Below, piece by piece: positions 1 to 7,648 of a stretch of 64,000 nt of DNA. Every line of letters begins with the position of its first letter. Within the stretch, counting starts at the first letter, position 1. The stretch is taken from positions 186,001 to 250,000 of the forward strand of contig QZLF01000004.1 of the NCBI GenBank assembly GCA_016771945.1. Reading direction: 5' to 3'. Under the pieces are notes generated by a model. That model worked only from the letters and a program-made list of their open reading frames with translations. It was not told the origin of the DNA and made no database searches. The DNA comes from Candidatus Leucobacter sulfamidivorax (lineage in GTDB: Bacteria; Actinomycetota; Actinomycetes; Actinomycetales; Microbacteriaceae). A program made the translations under genes and the position numbers.

Positions 1-109
1 TAGCACTCGTGGGGCGTCTGCGGTAGCGGTAGTAGCCCTGTCTGGAGACGCCCAGGAGTCGGCAGCAGGTCTCGACGGGTGCCCCGGCGTCGACGAGACG
101 GTCGATCAC
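1..109 (-). CDS. IS3-family transposase OrfB, N-terminal fragment (window edge)
   Basis: From a GTG at 109 the minus strand encodes about 36 residues reading VIDRLVDAGAPVETCC and then LLGVSRQGYYRYRRR. This is the typical N-terminal HTH_21 segment of IS3 OrfB, ahead of the DDE integrase core, which lies outside the window. It overlaps the end of OrfA in another frame. In IS3 elements OrfAB is usually made by -1 frameshifting, so the GTG may not be the real start. Confidence 0.7.
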   Translation of the reverse strand, partial: MIDRLVDAGAPVETCCRLLGVSRQGYYRYRRRPTSA

Positions 110-405
110 CGGGTGAGCCCTTTTGGGTTAACGCGTTCCTCCTCAGAGAGCCATTTTGAGGCTCGTTTCACGATCTCTAGCTCTTGCACAAGCTGCCTGA
201 TTCGGCCTCGTGCCGCTCGCAGCTCAGCGTCTTCGCTGGTAGATCTGCCTTTACGGCGACCGTTATCGATATCGTCTTGACGGAGCCAGGAATGGAGGGT
301 GACCTCGTGGATGCCGAGATCGGCGGCGGTTTGCTTGACCGGTCGGCCATCGCGGACGAGCGCGATCGCACGTTCACGGAACTCTGGTGGGTAGGGGCGT
401 GGCAT
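106..405 (-). CDS. IS3-family transposase OrfA
   Basis: A 99-residue protein beginning MPRPYPPEFRERAIALVRDG, the standard start of IS3 OrfA (HTH_Tnp_1). The helix-turn-helix is at about residues 20-45 (KQTAADLGIHEVTLHSWLRQ). A leucine-rich coiled coil follows at about 60-85 (AELRAARGRIRQLVQELEIV) and would serve dimerisation. Length is normal for the family. OrfA binds the terminal inverted repeats and acts with OrfB or as the OrfAB fusion. The gene looks intact; only its partner is cut by the window. Confidence 0.88.
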   Translation of the reverse strand: MPRPYPPEFRERAIALVRDGRPVKQTAADLGIHEVTLHSWLRQDDIDNGRRKGRSTSEDAELRAARGRIRQLVQELEIVKRASKWLSEEERVNPKGLTR

Positions 406-472
406 GTGGGTGAGCCTTTCATGAAGGCCATCGACTAGCTACCCTGAGTGGAAACCAAACTGTAGGTCAGGT

Positions 473-648
473 CAGTCACCAACTCATGCAGCAGACCCGT
501 CTGTGCGTTCGGCTCACTTAGCTGGACAGGCAGCACTTGAACTTGCTGGTCTTGATTCTGCCGAGTTGCCGACTCTTGCAACGGCAAGTGATGTAGATCC
601 GGCAGCAGTAGTTCTGGTTACACCGTCCGAATGTCGAGCGTAGGGTGG
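473..648 (+). pseudogene. C-terminal remnant of a truncated protein (possible toxin)
   Basis: An open frame from the inferred IS3 end to TAG at 646-648 encodes about 57 residues with ordinary protein composition (LAGQAALELAGLDSAELPTL, then VVLVTPSECRA). It has no credible start of its own. Its last 18 bases overlap the start of the downstream ankyrin gene, the close coupling typical of toxin-immunity pairs. The inference is that the IS3 insertion removed the upstream part of this gene. I cannot name a toxin family from this tail. Confidence 0.45.
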
Positions 649-1299
649 CAGTTGGAAGTTGATTGGCCAGGCGTGATAGAGGCGGGACTTCTCAGGGAGA
701 GTCGCGTCGACAACATCAACCGTCTTGCGGACGTTGCCAAAGTCGGCAATTGGGAGGCGGTATTTCGTCTTCTTGATCGAGAGCGATCTCTGAGCGTAAA
801 TCAATGGAGAATCGCTGGTGACTCTTGGTTCACACCACTTCACCAGGCAGCTTGGCTCGGCGCCTCATCGGAGGTCGTGGATGAACTCATCCGCCGCGGA
901 GCATGGCGTTCGTTACGGAACGCTGAAGGCGATCGTCCAATCGTTATTGCTTTGAAACGCAATCATCAGCATCTTGCTGATGCTCTGACCGTGCGTGATC
1001 TGAGCGACAACCAGTTGCGAAAGTTTGCTGCATGGGACAAGCACCTATCTGAACTGATTCAGGAACGTACCGAGTCTTTGGAGCCCGTAAAGATTCGGCC
1101 AATCCCTTCCGAGATCATCGCGTTGGAGACATTGGACAATCTGTACTTTGGTTATCCAGGTATGTACGGCGGCTTCTCGATGTCGATATTCAAGGGTCGA
1201 TTGCTGGTTGAGAGTTGGAGCCGAGTCGTTGACGGTTCAGGCCAGGCCCATGTCATTACCGAGAGCGGTTGTGTGCTTGTCGAGGAAGGCTTCGTTTAA
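631..1299 (+). CDS. Ankyrin-repeat protein, possible orphan immunity protein
   Basis: A 222-residue protein with ankyrin-like repeats at about residues 45-120 (FTPLHQAAWLGASSEVVDELIRRG, in which TPLHxAA is the repeat signature). The C-terminal 100 residues contain GYPGMYGGFSMSIFKGRLLVES and resemble no enzyme I recognise. There is no signal peptide or membrane segment. Base composition is visibly more AT-rich than the flanking genes, suggesting acquisition by transfer. It overlaps the preceding truncated frame by 18 bases and has no obvious ribosome site, which fits translational coupling to a lost partner. Ankyrin proteins are known immunity proteins for some polymorphic toxins; that role is inferred here from context only. 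Confidence 0.7.
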   Translation: MSSVGWQLEVDWPGVIEAGLLRESRVDNINRLADVAKVGNWEAVFRLLDRERSLSVNQWRIAGDSWFTPLHQAAWLGASSEVVDELIRRGAWRSLRNAEGDRPIVIALKRNHQHLADALTVRDLSDNQLRKFAAWDKHLSELIQERTESLEPVKIRPIPSEIIALETLDNLYFGYPGMYGGFSMSIFKGRLLVESWSRVVDGSGQAHVITESGCVLVEEGFV

Positions 1300-1511
1300 A
1301 TTCTCATGGTCGAGGCTTGATCGACGAGTGCACCAGCTGCGACTAAGGAGATGCGAACCTGCTTACGGTCGACACCGAGAGTGCGTGAGATAGCGCGCAT
1401 CGAGATGCCGCCGCCGTGCAGCTTCACTGCTTCAGCGGCCTCGTCGATCGTAAGCCCATGCTGACGGCGCACGACTTCCTGCCGAGTGAGGTGCTTCGAG
1501 ACTGTCGCGCG
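1296..1511 (-). pseudogene. Helix-turn-helix protein, 3' half (split by IS21)
   Basis: The minus-strand frame reads RATVSKHLTRQEVVRRQHGL and then a second HTH-like segment (GISMRAISRTLGVDRKQVR), ending with TAA at 1296-1298. The first residues complete a helix-turn-helix whose beginning lies across the IS21 element at 4169 and beyond, and the two halves join in frame through GTGCAC (Val-His). Two HTH segments in a small basic protein resemble the DNA-binding end of resolvase-type recombinases or small actinobacterial HTH regulators. It is probably non-functional now. Confidence 0.8.
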
Positions 1512-1517
1512 GTGCAC
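1512..1517. repeat. Left target-site duplication of the IS21 element (GTGCAC)
   Basis: GTGCAC at 1512-1517 is repeated at 4163-4168, directly outside the terminal TGTT...AACA of the element. IS21-family insertions duplicate 4-8 bp, and removing one copy plus the element restores an open frame. Confidence 0.85.
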
Positions 1518-1566
1518 TGTTAGGACGACGCTTCGGAAAGCGCCTGTGTAGAGATCGGAAAGCGTG
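1518..1566 (+). repeat. Left terminal repeat region of IS21
   Basis: Contains two copies of a TCGGAAAGCG core 22 bp apart. It matches the reverse complement of 4114-4162 over most of its length, including GGAAAGCGCCTGTGT. Confidence 0.85.
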
Positions 1567-1655
1567 CGTGTAAGCATCGGGTAGCGCGTGTGGCTGCTCG
1601 ATGATGACTCTCAACCCTTCGACGAGTGTTCGTGGGGTGGGAGGAATGATTCTTC

Positions 1656-3305
1656 ATGACCGATTACCGCCAGTTGATGCGGCTTGTGCTGGACAAGGTC
1701 CCGTATCGCGAGATCGCTGCCAGGCAGGGGTGCTCGCAGCGTACGATCGCGAAGGTCCGTCGTGTGCTCGACGAACACCAGTTGACGGCTGTCAGCCAGG
1801 TCGACGCGCTCTCACGCGAAGACGTTGACGGGTTGTTCTCTGACGGGCGCAAGAGCGTGACCGGCGAGTTCGTGCCGGTCGATATCGACAAGGTGGTCGC
1901 TGCGAGGCTGGGGCGGAACAAGCCTCCGCTGAAGGTGTTGTGGGCGCAGTATCTGCACGTCGATGCTGCCGATGGCCGCGGCCACTATGGGTATGAACGG
2001 TTCTGCCAGATCGTCGCTGAGCACGTGCGAGTCAATGATCTCACCGCCCCGATCCAGCACGTCCCCGGGCATACGATGCAGGTCGACTGGGCGGGCACTC
2101 GGATGCAGATCGTCGACCCGATCTCCGGTGAGGTGTCTGCGGTGTCGGTGTTCGTGGCGTCGCTGCCCTACTCCGGGCTCGTGTTCGCGTACGGGTGCCT
2201 GGATGAGAAGTTCCCTGCCTGGGCTGATGCGCACCGGCGAGCGTTTGAATACATCGACGGCGTCACGCTGCTGGTGGTGCCCGATAACGCATCGACGGCG
2301 TCGAACCAGATCAGCAAGAGCGAACGGGCCCGGGACGTGAACTCCTCCTACAGTGGGTTCCTTGAGCATTACCGGACCGCTGCGGTCCCGACCAGATCCG
2401 CGGCCCCCAGAGACAAGGGCCACGTCGAATCCGGCGTGAAGGTCGTCACGAACTGGGTCATCCACTACCTCGCCGACCGCTCGTTCGCCTCGCTCGACGA
2501 CCTGAACGAAGCGATCGCCGAGCGGGTGGAATGGATCAACCACCGAACCCCGTTCCGCGGGGATCAGCGATCGCGCTGGGAGTGGTTCGCCGAGCACGAG
2601 AAGCCGGCGCTGCTCGAGCTGCCCGAACAGCGGTGGGAGCCGGTGTCGTGGCGGAAAGCGAAGGTGCATCGCGACTGGCATATCCAGATCGACACCATCA
2701 AGTACTCCGTTCCGTACGCGTTCGCCGGTCTCGGCGTGGACGTGCGGATCGTCGGTGACACACTCGACGTCCTCGCCGACGGGGAAGTGATCGCCACCCA
2801 CCAGCGCGGCAGGCATCGCAATCGCTACGTCACCGACCCTGGGCATGCGCCCGCCTACCTTGAAGATCAGGCAGGGCTCTGGACCCGCGCCTACTTCCTC
2901 CGCCAAGCCGCGAAAGCAGGCCCGGGAACCGTGACAGCCCTGACCCGCCTGCTGGACTCGAAGACGATCGAGGCGCAGGGGTTCCGCTCCTGCATGAATA
3001 TCCTCGACCTCGGAAAGCGCGGGAACCGTGGGCTCCTCGAGCTCGCCTGCCGAAGGCTCACGGACGGTGACCCCCACCGGCAGATCAGCTACACCGCCGT
3101 GAAGCATGCCATCGCGGCGATCCGCGCCGAGCAGAACGCCAGACCCACCACAGACCCAGAGGCCTGGGCCAGAGCGGATACTCCGCCGTCGTCGCGCCCA
3201 CCCGCCGGGCGGGATACCAGCCGTGCTCACCTGGCCGGAATCAGCGCGTTCAGCCTCGACAACCTCATCGGCCGCGACCAGGGAATCGAGGGTGATGATG
3301 CGTGA
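1656..3305 (+). CDS. istA: IS21 transposase IstA
   Basis: A 549-residue DDE transposase that cuts and joins the element ends. An N-terminal HTH occupies about residues 15-40 (VPYREIAARQGCSQRTIAKV). The catalytic core has D144 in MQVDWAG, D210 in VVPDNAS and E258 in GHVESGVK, a spacing typical of rve-type cores. The C-terminal Mu-transposase-like beta-barrel follows. ATG at 1656 gives a start matching IS21 homologues. Its stop overlaps the start of istB, as usual in this family where the two proteins are made from one message. Confidence 0.93.
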   Translation: MTDYRQLMRLVLDKVPYREIAARQGCSQRTIAKVRRVLDEHQLTAVSQVDALSREDVDGLFSDGRKSVTGEFVPVDIDKVVAARLGRNKPPLKVLWAQYLHVDAADGRGHYGYERFCQIVAEHVRVNDLTAPIQHVPGHTMQVDWAGTRMQIVDPISGEVSAVSVFVASLPYSGLVFAYGCLDEKFPAWADAHRRAFEYIDGVTLLVVPDNASTASNQISKSERARDVNSSYSGFLEHYRTAAVPTRSAAPRDKGHVESGVKVVTNWVIHYLADRSFASLDDLNEAIAERVEWINHRTPFRGDQRSRWEWFAEHEKPALLELPEQRWEPVSWRKAKVHRDWHIQIDTIKYSVPYAFAGLGVDVRIVGDTLDVLADGEVIATHQRGRHRNRYVTDPGHAPAYLEDQAGLWTRAYFLRQAAKAGPGTVTALTRLLDSKTIEAQGFRSCMNILDLGKRGNRGLLELACRRLTDGDPHRQISYTAVKHAIAAIRAEQNARPTTDPEAWARADTPPSSRPPAGRDTSRAHLAGISAFSLDNLIGRDQGIEGDDA

Positions 3306-4074
3306 CCAACACCTCACCATCGATGACATGCCCCTGTTCACCCGGTTGCGGATGACCGCGTTCGGAGAAGCCGTCATCGACATCGCCAACGACCCCACCT
3401 TCGATGAATGGACGTTCTCGCAGAAGATCCGCCACGCCCTCGAGCAAGAGACCACAGCCAGGGGCGAGCGGCGCATGATGAAGCTGTTGAAGGCGTCCCG
3501 CACCCCGAACCCGGCCGCCTGCGTCGAAGACATCCGCTACCTCGAAGGCCGCAGCCTGAACCGTGAGGTCGTGGCCCGTCTCGCCGCATGCCACTGGATC
3601 GACCGCACCACGAATCTCGTCGTCCTGGGGTCCTCCAGCGTGGGCAAGTCCTACCTCGCGCAAGCGCTCGTGCACGCCGCCTGCCGACGCGACTACACCG
3701 CCCGGTACTACCGGCTCGACGACCTCGCCAACCAGCTCGCCGTCCACCATCACACAGACCCCGCACGGCTCCGATTCCTGAATGAATTGCACTCCTGCGA
3801 CCTGCTCGTGCTCGACGACTTCCTCACGACGCCGATCACCAGCGAGACCGCGGCCGAGCTTCTCAACATCCTCGCCGCACGCGAAGGCAGAGGCTCCACC
3901 GCGGTGACCAGCCAGTTCGATCCCGAAGACTGGTACAAATCGCTCCACGACGCCGTCATCGCCGAATCCATCCTGAACCGGATCATTTCCAATGCCGAGA
4001 TCGTGCAACTGGCCGGCCCCAACATGCGCCGCCACACCGCGGCCGAGAACGCGGAAGATACTCACACCGGATAG
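3295..4074 (+). CDS. istB: IS21 helper ATPase IstB
   Basis: A 259-residue AAA+ ATPase of the DnaC/IstB type that assists IstA in target selection and strand transfer. Walker A is GSSSVGKS at residues 112-119 and Walker B is LLVLDDF near 170-176. The start is the tandem ATG-ATG at 3295/3298, overlapping the istA stop at 3303-3305. The open frame continues upstream of 3295, but that part is the shadow of istA. The ISTAND-like N-terminal helical region (MPLFTRLRMTAFGEAVIDIA) is present and length is normal. Confidence 0.92.
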   Translation: MMRDQHLTIDDMPLFTRLRMTAFGEAVIDIANDPTFDEWTFSQKIRHALEQETTARGERRMMKLLKASRTPNPAACVEDIRYLEGRSLNREVVARLAACHWIDRTTNLVVLGSSSVGKSYLAQALVHAACRRDYTARYYRLDDLANQLAVHHHTDPARLRFLNELHSCDLLVLDDFLTTPITSETAAELLNILAAREGRGSTAVTSQFDPEDWYKSLHDAVIAESILNRIISNAEIVQLAGPNMRRHTAAENAEDTHTG

Positions 4075-4113
4075 GCGCTCGGGCGCGGCGGCACGCTTTC
4101 CGACCGTCGCGCC

Positions 4114-4162
4114 CACGCTTTCCGATCCTCACACAGGCGCTTTCCGAACCATCGGCTAAACA
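4114..4162 (-). repeat. Right terminal repeat region of IS21
   Basis: Inverted copy of the left end, with CTTTCCG cores at 4118 and 4140 and a third at 4096 just inside. The terminal bases are AACA. Confidence 0.85.
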
Positions 4163-4168
4163 GTGCAC
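4163..4168. repeat. Right target-site duplication of the IS21 element (GTGCAC)
   Basis: Second copy of GTGCAC, the partner of 1512-1517. Confidence 0.85.
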
Positions 4169-4450
4169 ACCATACTTCTGAGCGAGATAGCCGACGCTGA
4201 GACCAGCGAGGTAATCATCGACGAGCCGGTCTGCTTCAGAGGGGGTGAGAAAGGCTTGAGGTTTCCCAATCCTCCTGACACAGGGCCCTCGAGCGTCCCG
4301 AATCGGGGTGTTATCGACCCGCTGAGACACCCGGTATCCCCCTCGTTTCCAGCGTGATATCAACGTTTCTAGTGCGGGTCCGGGGTTTGAAAACTGTCTA
4401 CGCAGGGACCCTCGTGTGAAAACCCCCGCTCGCGCGGGGGTTTTCTGCAC
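4169..4450 (-). pseudogene. Helix-turn-helix protein, 5' half (split by IS21)
   Basis: The minus-strand frame ends at the IS21 junction with LVDDYLAGLSVGYLAQKYGV followed by His. Joined to the half at 1511 it gives GLSVGYLAQKYGVHRATVSK, a textbook helix-turn-helix. The start is uncertain: the only ATG (4450) lies across the terminator hairpin at 4419-4444, so a downstream non-ATG start is likelier. The rebuilt protein would be at most about 167 residues. Together the halves look like a small resolvase-like or regulatory DNA-binding protein. Confidence 0.7.
4419..4444 (-). terminator. Rho-independent terminator, symmetrical
   Basis: An 11-bp perfect stem (AAAACCCCCGC / GCGGGGGTTTT) with a four-base loop. 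It carries a T run on both strands, so it can act in both directions. On the minus strand it lies about 70 bases past the ABC exporter operon that ends at 4512. Confidence 0.85.
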
Positions 4451-4511
4451 TCGGGCGTCTCACGGGAGGGTTACCGGGTTACCGGCCGAAGCGGTCTCCG
4501 GGAGTCCCGCT

Positions 4512-5216
4512 TCAAGCGGCGACCGTCGAGCCGGAGACCCTCCCGTCGATCACGGTGAGGAGCTCGTCGAGGCTGTCGCGGTGCACGAGATCGTGCGTGA
4601 CGAGCAGTGTGGCGGTGTCGCGTTCGCGGGTGAGCCGTGAGATGAGCCGCATGATCTCGGCGCCGCGTTCTCGATCGAGGGCGCTGGTGGGTTCGTCGAC
4701 GAGGAGCACTTCGGGTTCGTGGACGAGGCCGCGGGCGATGGCGATGCGCTGACGCTGTCCGCCGGAGAGCTGATGGGGACGCTTGTCGGCGTGCGCGGCG
4801 AGCCCGACCGCGTCGAGGAGCTCCTCGATGCGCCCGTCGATCCTCGCCCGCCGCGTTCGCCTGCTTCCGCCACCGAGCCTCGCCATGACCTGCAGCTGCT
4901 CTCGGGCGGTGAGCGCGGGCAACAGGTTGGACTGCTGGAAGACGATGCCGATCCGCTCGCGACGCAGTTCGGCGGCCTCGCTCCTCGAGAGCTGCGCAGC
5001 GTCGATGACCGCGGTGCCGTCGCCGATGAGCACGCCGCCGGAATCGGGGCGGATCAGGGTTGCGGCGATGGCGAGGATGCTGGATTTTCCCGAGCCGGAG
5101 GGCCCCGTGATGCCGGTGACGCTGCCGTTGTCGCCGCGGAGGGTGACGTGGTCGACGGCGGTGATGCGGCTCTCGCCGTCGGGAAAGGTGAGGGTGACGT
5201 TCTGCAGTTCGATCAT
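4512..5216 (-). CDS. ABC transporter ATP-binding protein (LolD/MacB type)
   Basis: A 234-residue ATPase subunit: Walker A GPSGSGKSS near residue 39, Q-loop FQQSNLLPA, signature LSGGQRQRIAIA, Walker B VLLVDEP, and the H-loop histidine in LVTHD. The FQQ...LLPALTAREQ pattern is typical of exporters paired with FtsX/MacB permeases. The gene overlaps the upstream permease by four bases (ATGA), so they are co-transcribed. The substrate is unknown. The adjacent divergent sensor kinase/regulator pair suggests the exporter may be its target, as in envelope-stress systems; this is inference. Confidence 0.9.
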   Translation of the reverse strand: MIELQNVTLTFPDGESRITAVDHVTLRGDNGSVTGITGPSGSGKSSILAIAATLIRPDSGGVLIGDGTAVIDAAQLSRSEAAELRRERIGIVFQQSNLLPALTAREQLQVMARLGGGSRRTRRARIDGRIEELLDAVGLAAHADKRPHQLSGGQRQRIAIARGLVHEPEVLLVDEPTSALDRERGAEIMRLISRLTRERDTATLLVTHDLVHRDSLDELLTVIDGRVSGSTVAA

Positions 5217-6301
5217 CGATTGCTCCCGAGCGCGGTGAGGGGATCGGCCTTGGTGACGGAGCGCAGCGCGAACGCCGCGCCGGCGAGCCCCAGGACCGCC
5301 ATGATGGCGGCCGGGGCGAGGGTCGTGAGCGGACTGATCGTGAAGGGCAGCGCCCGGCCCGCGAGCGCACCGAGCCCGACGACCGCGATCAGGCCCGCGC
5401 CGATGCCGGCGGCGAGCACGACGAGCGCCTGGCCGAGGGAGTCGCGCACGAGCGATCCGGTGGTGCCGCCGAGAGCCTTCAGGACCGCGATGTCACCGGC
5501 GCGTTGCATGGTCCATACGGTGAAGAATGCCCCGACGACGAGCGCCGAGATGCCGAACAGCATCGCGATCATGAGGCCCAGCGACCCGATCTCGGATTTG
5601 AACGCCTCGAGCGCCATGAGACTCGACAGCGGCGTCTCGGCGACCGTGCCGGTTCGGCCCGCCACGGCTTCCCAGTCCGGGGAGCCGGTCACTGCGAGCA
5701 CGGTGGCCTCGCCGGTGCCGCCGATGCGCGCGCTCGCCTCGCTCCATGCCGCCGGGGTCATGGCGACGACCGGCGTATGGCTGTACCAGAGGTCTCCGCC
5801 GATGGCGGCCACGGTGAAGTCGGCGCCGGTGATCGCGATCGTGTCGCCGACCGCCGCGCCGAGCGCCTGCGCGGCGCCCTCGGAGAGTCCGATCTCGGCG
5901 TCCGAGGACGGGGCGAAGCCGAGCAGCGGATCCTCGTCTTCCGCGGTGCGCTCGGGCAGCCCGAACAGCGCGACCCCGGCGGGCTCGCCGACGCCCGCGA
6001 GCGAGGCGCGCGACTGGGCGATCCCGATCGGGGTCACCCGCTCCGCGCCGTCGGCCTGCTCCCATGCCCGCACGACGTCCCGGTCGAGGGAGGAGGTCGC
6101 GAAGCCGGCGGCTCCGTTCTCGGGTTGCTGCAGCACGAGCCGGTCGCCCGGCAGCTGCAGCACCGCCGAGACGTTCTGCGCGGCGAGGCCCCCGGTGAGC
6201 CCCGCGAGGAAGCCGACGAGCAGTGTGATGAGGGCGACGACCGCCCCGATGAGGAGGAACCGGCCGCGGGCGAACCGCAGCTCTCTCCAGGCGACGAACA
6301 C
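5213..6301 (-). CDS. ABC transporter permease (FtsX/MacB-like)
   Basis: A 362-residue membrane protein with an N-terminal helix (FLLIGAVVALITLLVGFLAG), a large extracytoplasmic domain (about residues 45-225), and three C-terminal helices beginning at LGLMIAMLFGISALVVGAFF, the FtsX fold. The frame stays open far upstream, but that extension is the shadow of the divergent kinase gene. GTG at 6301 gives the canonical VAWRELRFARGRF start just before the first helix. It pairs with the ATPase that follows. Most likely it exports a lipid, peptide or drug, or acts mechanically on an envelope enzyme. Confidence 0.85.
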   Translation of the reverse strand: MFVAWRELRFARGRFLLIGAVVALITLLVGFLAGLTGGLAAQNVSAVLQLPGDRLVLQQPENGAAGFATSSLDRDVVRAWEQADGAERVTPIGIAQSRASLAGVGEPAGVALFGLPERTAEDEDPLLGFAPSSDAEIGLSEGAAQALGAAVGDTIAITGADFTVAAIGGDLWYSHTPVVAMTPAAWSEASARIGGTGEATVLAVTGSPDWEAVAGRTGTVAETPLSSLMALEAFKSEIGSLGLMIAMLFGISALVVGAFFTVWTMQRAGDIAVLKALGGTTGSLVRDSLGQALVVLAAGIGAGLIAVVGLGALAGRALPFTISPLTTLAPAAIMAVLGLAGAAFALRSVTKADPLTALGSNR

Positions 6302-6451
6302 GATGCAGACCTTTCCGCCGGCGCACCCTGCGCGAGCCGCCCTTCCACCCTCGTCGTGCGCGCGCGATCGGGCATCGTCTGAATCGTCGGAATCGGCATC
6401 GAACTTTCGGTTGATGGATGCCCGAAGGCCCTCGCATAGGCTTGAACGGCT

Positions 6452-7648
6452 ATGTCGCACTCGACCCTCGCCCCGGTGTTCACCGGCCTCCGCCTCGGCC
6501 TGCACGCCCTGCTCATCGGGCTCACGGGCTTCGCAGTCGCGCGCGCGTTCCTTGTCTCGTCGCCCGTCGCGATCTGGACGCTGATCGCAGGGATCGCCTT
6601 CGTCGCGGTCTATCTGACCGGCGCTTGGGTCGCCCGCCGGAACGGCGAGACGAGGATCCCGCAGCGCGGATCCGCGGTCGCCTGGGTGGCGGCGCTCACC
6701 CTGCTGTGGGCCGTGCTCACCTGGCTGAGCCCGGAGGGGGCCTATCTCGTCTTTCCGCTGTTCTTCCTCTACCTCCACCTTCTGCCCGGTGCCGGCGGCG
6801 TGGTCGCGATCGTGATCGCGACCGGTTTCGCGATCTGCGCTCTCGGCCTGCACCTGGGGTTCAACGTCGGCGGGGTGATCGGCCCGCTCGTCGGAGCCGG
6901 TGTCGCACTGCTGATCGGGCTGGCCTACCGCGCGCTCACGCGAGAGGCCGAGGAGCGCGAGCGGCTGCTCGCCGAGTTGATCCGCACCCGACGGCAGCTC
7001 GCCGAGACCGAGCGGGAGCAGGGGGCCCTGGCGGAGCGGGCCAGGCTCGCTCGAGAGATCCACGACACCGTGGCACAGGGGCTGTCCAGCATCCAGATGC
7101 TGTTGCGCGCCGCCGAGCGGGACCTCCCCGAATCCGCCGCGGGCCATGTGCGGCTGGCCCGCGAGACTGCGGCCGACAGTCTGGCCGAGACCCGGCAGAT
7201 CATCCGCCAGCTCACTCCGGGGCCTCTGGAGGACGGGCTGGCGCCCGCGCTGCGCAGGCTCGGGCTGGAACAGGCGAGACGCACCTCGATCCCGGTCGAC
7301 GTCACCGCAGGAGACCTCGACCTGCCGATGGGCACCCAGACCGCGTTGCTGCGGATCGCCCAGGGGGCGCTCTCCAACGCCGTCCGCCACGCGCACGCCT
7401 CCCGTGTCGCGATCGATCTCTCGGCGACCGAGGAGTCGGTGACGCTGACCGTGCGCGATGACGGACGCGGCTTCGACCTGGACACCGCGGTCGCCGACTC
7501 GCACGAGGCGGACTCGTTCGGTCTGCAGGCCATGCGGGAACGCGTCGATCAGCTCGACGGCGCGCTCGAGGTCGCTTCGGCGCCGGGGCGGGGCACCACC
7601 GTCAGAGCACGGCTGCCCCGACCGGCCGCAACCGGGGCGCAGTCGTGA
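6452..7648 (+). CDS. Sensor histidine kinase, NarL-partner type (HisKA_3)
   Basis: A 398-residue membrane kinase. Five or six hydrophobic helices fill residues 10-165. A coiled linker follows, then the HisKA_3 phosphoacceptor with H204 in AREIHDTVAQGL, and a HATPase domain (N box LSNAVRHAH, G box DDGRGFDL). No extracellular sensor domain is visible, so it probably senses through its membrane helices. A TAGGCT -10 hexamer at 6437-6442 lies nine bases before the ATG, suggesting little or no leader. The stop overlaps the response-regulator start. Confidence 0.92.
   Translation: MSHSTLAPVFTGLRLGLHALLIGLTGFAVARAFLVSSPVAIWTLIAGIAFVAVYLTGAWVARRNGETRIPQRGSAVAWVAALTLLWAVLTWLSPEGAYLVFPLFFLYLHLLPGAGGVVAIVIATGFAICALGLHLGFNVGGVIGPLVGAGVALLIGLAYRALTREAEERERLLAELIRTRRQLAETEREQGALAERARLAREIHDTVAQGLSSIQMLLRAAERDLPESAAGHVRLARETAADSLAETRQIIRQLTPGPLEDGLAPALRRLGLEQARRTSIPVDVTAGDLDLPMGTQTALLRIAQGALSNAVRHAHASRVAIDLSATEESVTLTVRDDGRGFDLDTAVADSHEADSFGLQAMRERVDQLDGALEVASAPGRGTTVRARLPRPAATGAQS

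Larger units (their letters stand above)
1..474 (-). mobile_element. IS3-family insertion sequence, cut by the window's left edge
   Basis: OrfA and the beginning of OrfB of an IS3-family element lie here on the minus strand. The element's 5' end should lie upstream of OrfA. On the minus strand a TGACC pentamer occurs twice, ending at 469 and 474, and either could be the terminal base, since IS3-family ends commonly begin with TG. The other inverted repeat is outside the window, so the boundary is a guess. The sequence just beyond it is a broken reading frame, as expected at an insertion point. Confidence 0.7.
1518..4162 (+). mobile_element. Complete IS21-family insertion sequence (2645 bp)
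   Basis: The element begins TGTTAGGACGACG and ends with the inverted counterpart (GCTAAACA), and carries istA and istB in overlapping order. Its ends contain CGGAAAG repeats at 22-bp spacing: two on the left (1534 and 1556) and three inverted copies on the right (4096, 4118 and 4140). These multiple terminal repeats are characteristic of IS21, where they bind IstA. A 6-bp direct duplication flanks it. Both genes are intact, so the copy may be active. Confidence 0.93.

Noticed and set aside
1812..3533. A 573-codon minus-strand frame over IS21
   Set aside because: It is the shadow of istA, which has an intact DDE core.
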